Positions 61,273-64,000 of a DNA stretch of 64,000 nt are shown one piece after another. Position 1 is the stretch's first letter, and each line of letters starts with the position of its first letter. The notes under the pieces were generated by a model that saw nothing but the letters and a program-made list of their open reading frames with translations, did not search any database and was not told the DNA's origin. The position numbers and the translations under genes were made by a program. The DNA lies in contig NC_133774.1 of the NCBI RefSeq assembly GCF_003597395.2, positions 37,673,067-37,737,066 on the forward strand, read 5' to 3'. Source of the DNA: Chelonoidis abingdonii. Its lineage: Eukaryota; Chordata; Testudines; Testudinidae.

Positions 61273-62978
61273 GTGTGTAGGGAATCATTAGGAAAGGGAT
61301 AGATAAGAAGACAGAAAATATCATATATCCTCTATATAAATCTATGGCACACCCACATCTTGAATACTGTGTGCAGATATGGTCACCTCATCTCTAAAAA
61401 TATATATTGGAATTAGAAAAGATTCAGAAAAGGGAAACAAAAATTATTAGAGGTCTGGAATGGCTTCCATGTGGAGAGATTAATAAGACTGGGACTTTTC
61501 AGCTTGGAAAAGAGATGATTAAGGGGGATATGATTTGAGATCTGTAAAATCATGACTGGTATGGCGAAAGTAAATAAGGATGTTATTAACTCCTTCTCAT
61601 AAAACAAGAAGTGTAGGGGTCACAAAATTAACTGGCAGCAGGTTTAAAACAAACAAAAGAAAGTATTTCTTCCCACAACTCACAATCAATCGGTGGATCT
61701 CTTTGCCAGAGGATGTTGTGAAGGCCAAATCTAGAACAGGTTTCAAAAAAGAACTAGATAAATTCATGGAGGATCAGTCCATGGATGGCTATTAGCCAGG
61801 ATGGGCAGGGATGGTGTCCTTAGCTGCTGTTTGCCAGAAGCTGGGAATGGGCGATGGGATGGATCACTTGATGATAACCTGTTCTGTTTATTCCCTCTGG
61901 AGCACTGGTATTGGCCACTGTCAGAAGACAGGATGATGGGCTAGATCAGGGGTTGGCGAGCCATTTTTTAATGGCACGTGACTGCCTGCTGGGACTCAGC
62001 GTGCCATTAAAAATCCTGCCAATGCAGCAAGCTGTAGGGCCCGCGCTCCCCGGCCGGAACACCGGCCGACCGCAGCAAGCCGCCAGCCCCTCCTGCAACT
62101 TCCCTTAGAGCCCTGCCGCCGCACGCACAGCACTCTAGGGGCTGGGGCCGCGCGCTCCCGCGGGGCAGTGTTCGCATCCATGGGGATGGAGACACTCCCC
62201 GCTTATCCGGAGCCCTGCTGCCACGCGTGCAGCGCTCTGAGGGGCGGAGCAGGGCTGCGTGCACGTGGAGGCAGGGCTCTGGACGAGCGAGGAGTCTCAT
62301 GGTAAGGGGTCCGGGGCTGGGTAAGGGGTGGGGACAGTCAAGGGACAGGCAGCAGGGTGGGTTGGATGGATGGGTGGGATCCCGGGGGGGTGGTTAGGGG
62401 CAGGAGTCTCTGGAGGGGGCAGTCAGGGAGTAGGGGGGGGTGTTGGGGCATGGGTGTGCCTGGGATAATTATAAGCCTCCAATTTATGCAGGAGCAAGGA
62501 GGGTCCTAGGGGAGGCAGTTAGGGTGGGGGGTCTCTGGAGGGAGGGGTCAGGGGACAAGGACCTGGGGGGTTAGATGAGTCGAAAGTTCGGGNAGGGGGC
62601 AGTGGGTGGATAGGGGTCAGGGCAGTCAGGGGACTGGGAGCAAGGAGGGTCTGGGGGCGGGCAGTTAGGGTGGGGGGTCTCTGGAGGGGGTGGTCAGGGG
62701 ACAAGGAGCTCGGGGGGGTTGGATGAGTCGGGAGTTTGGGGGGGCTGTCAGGAGGCAGGGGTGTGGAGAGGGGTTGGGCAAGCAGGGAGCGGGGTGGGGT
62801 TGTATGGGTCCAGAGTTCTAGGGGGGTCCTGTCGGGGCGGGGAGCAGTTGGATGGGACATGAAAGTCCAGAGGGTTCTGTCTGGGTGCGGGGGTGTGGGT
62901 AAGGGTTGGGGCAGTCAGGGGACAGGTAGGTTAGATAGACCTTTGTTCTGACCCAGTATGGCCATTCTTGTGTCTCCT
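61273..62978 (+). mobile_element. CR1 LINE, 5'-truncated, inserted between gypsy integrase and protease
   Basis: Starts within ORF2 (GTGTAGGGAATCATTAGG) and runs through RRLRG-type and KKELDKFMEDQS segments to the 3' UTR (GATGGGATGGATCACTTGATGATAACC). It ends ACCTTTGTTCTGACCCAGTATGGCC at about 62940-62978. A GC-rich insertion occupies 61945-62935. Confidence 0.9.
61945..62935. mobile_element. GC-rich insertion with G-rich minisatellite
   Basis: Its left end, CAGGGGTTGGCGAGCC, is hAT-like, and it interrupts the CR1 phrase GGGCTAGAT..ACCTTTG. From 62290 on it is an imperfect G-rich array (GGGGTCAGGGGACAAGGAG, GGATGAGTCGGGAGTT). CTAGAT/TTAGAT at the borders may be the duplication. The right terminal repeat is not evident. 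An unresolved base (N) lies at 62593, and the frames over it are artefacts. Confidence 0.65.
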
Positions 62979-63570
62979 AAATTGATTTGTACTGGATCTC
63001 CTTTCAAAAGTCCAATATCATCAAATCTTCCGTTGAGTGATTCTTCCTTTCCTTCCTTCAGTAGGCCCATCACGACTGCCACACTGCCCCTCAGAAGGTT
63101 GACGGTCTTTGATCCTTTGATCACACACACTCTGTCTTTGTAAGTTGTTTCTGTGGTGAACTGACCCATGCAATTCAGAACATCTCCAGGGCTAATCAGA
63201 GCTGTGTTAGGTGACTACAGCTCTGGGAGGGGTTGATAGTGATTGTAAGTCCCTTCTGAGATGGCTGTGACATCAGCTCCTGAATCAATTTTAAAGTCAA
63301 TAGTCTTGCCATGAATATTCGATTTCACTCTTGAGGCAGGTTCTGTGTCATCACAAGTGATAGATCCCAGAAACAATGGCTCTTGATTGTCTATAGTCTG
63401 AGTGAACTCCCTCACTGCTTTGCTATAATGTTTTTTGGTGCAAAATATTATTTTCAGTCTGTCCATTCTGAAGGTTTGTCAAGGCTGAAGTTCTTTGGAG
63501 GGTGTGATGAGATCTTGCAGCCTTTGATGCTGTTTTCCTTCTGTTCTGGGTTTACTCCTGACACCGTGTG
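62979..63570 (-). pseudogene. Ty3/gypsy protease with gag remnant
   Basis: The minus frame 63215-63466 contains TIDFKIDSGADVTAISEGTY, with the DSGAD active-site motif of an aspartic protease. The frame at 62915-63169 continues with a KTVNLLRGSVAVVMGLL stretch and IGLLKGDPVQINLGD. Just upstream, about 63465-63520, a HPPKNFSLDKPSEW motif resembles a gag start, so most of gag is deleted. No reverse transcriptase lies between this and the integrase. Confidence 0.75.
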
Positions 63571-63825
63571 ATGTTCTTCTATGCCAGGTATGGAAATTGA
63601 TGATCCTCTTCCTAAGGATCACAAAGCTGCCTTCATGGATACCACTAATGGACACCACTGTAAATAGTCTTGGTTAAGAGGGCCAGGAGAGTGAACTACC
63701 GCTTTGCCTCTAGAAGTAAATAGTCCCTCCAATTAAGGGCTCAGGCAAGCTGATGGAGCAGTATGTGAGAAGCTTGCATTGTTGCTGGCTGGGCTGTATT
63801 TGCTCTGTGGATTGTTGAGTTGAAT
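63571..63825. other. Unassigned, probably gypsy 5' leader or flank
   Basis: No LTR terminus recognised within the window. Confidence 0.3.
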
Positions 63826-64000
63826 TTCTGGAGCTGGCTGACACACTTCACAAGCACTGATTTAACTGAATTTTATATATTTCCCAATGTCAGCCACCTC
63901 AGCTATCTGTTGATGGTACATCCCATGCAGGGTCTTGTCTTGCCATGGCACTTCTTCTGCTTGGTCTTCCTCCCATGTCTGCTGCTGCCTCAGGCATTCT
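63826..64000 (-). pseudogene. Possible non-LTR retrotransposon fragment
   Basis: A minus frame reads WQDKTLHGMYHQQIAEVADIGKY, similar to a segment of R4/Dong-like non-LTR polyproteins that I recall. Short and cut by the window edge; the family call is tentative. Confidence 0.3.

Overview
The window looks like vertebrate nuclear DNA and is most consistent with a turtle (Testudines). The bases for this are abundant CR1 LINE 3' ends, Penelope-like elements (PLEs) with a GIY-YIG endonuclease, Ty3/gypsy and other LTR remnants, and many short hAT- and Harbinger-type MITEs of kinds I associate with turtle genomes. Base composition is AT-rich with GC-rich islands, and those islands coincide with transposons or minisatellites. 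The species call is an inference from repeat content, not from a gene.

Only one convincing protein-coding gene is present: an intact, intronless cytoplasmic actin on the minus strand (20198-21328, 376 codons). It keeps the nucleotide-binding loops and the C-terminal Lys-Cys-Phe but carries several unusual substitutions. A TATA-like box and two CCAAT boxes lie upstream, so it may be an expressed retrogene, although a young processed pseudogene is not excluded. No multi-exon gene was recognised; the rest could be intergenic or a very large intron.

Layout: 1-1000, decayed Ty3/gypsy integrase region (minus). 1560-2035, C-rich minisatellite in a DNA-element-like block. 4378-5080, solo LTR. 7520-9000, small hAT MITE, LTR-like block and an ancient repeat tail. 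11185-17450, several MITEs (one with three consecutive hairpins), a PLE 3' end, tRNA-like SINE and MIR-like pieces. 17.5-23.8 kb, relatively repeat-poor and containing the actin. 24.1-25.2 kb, LTR split by a CR1. 26.9-28 kb, CR1, PLE and hAT MITE. 29.0-30.6 kb, LTR-like block with a short minisatellite. 31.2-31.7 kb, L2-like LINE with scrambled inverted copies. 33.8-34.7 kb, two hAT MITEs. 35.8-38.3 kb, MITE, LTR parts in opposite orientation and a 1.2 kb Harbinger-type element. 42.2-43.3 kb, long hairpin and palindromic MITE. 44-48.9 kb, mostly unassigned. 49-53.8 kb, LTR, PLE and CR1 pieces, including MITE-in-PLE-in-CR1 nesting. 55.98 kb, Z-DNA-prone repeat. 56.7-57.4 kb, CR1. 59.1-63.6 kb, a heavily nested Ty3/gypsy element. 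The last 170 bases may hold another non-LTR fragment.

The genes do not form a pathway. The main biology is the actin retrogene candidate plus layered transposition. Several elements can be dated relative to each other from nesting and target-site duplications. I found no evidence for a new multi-gene system.
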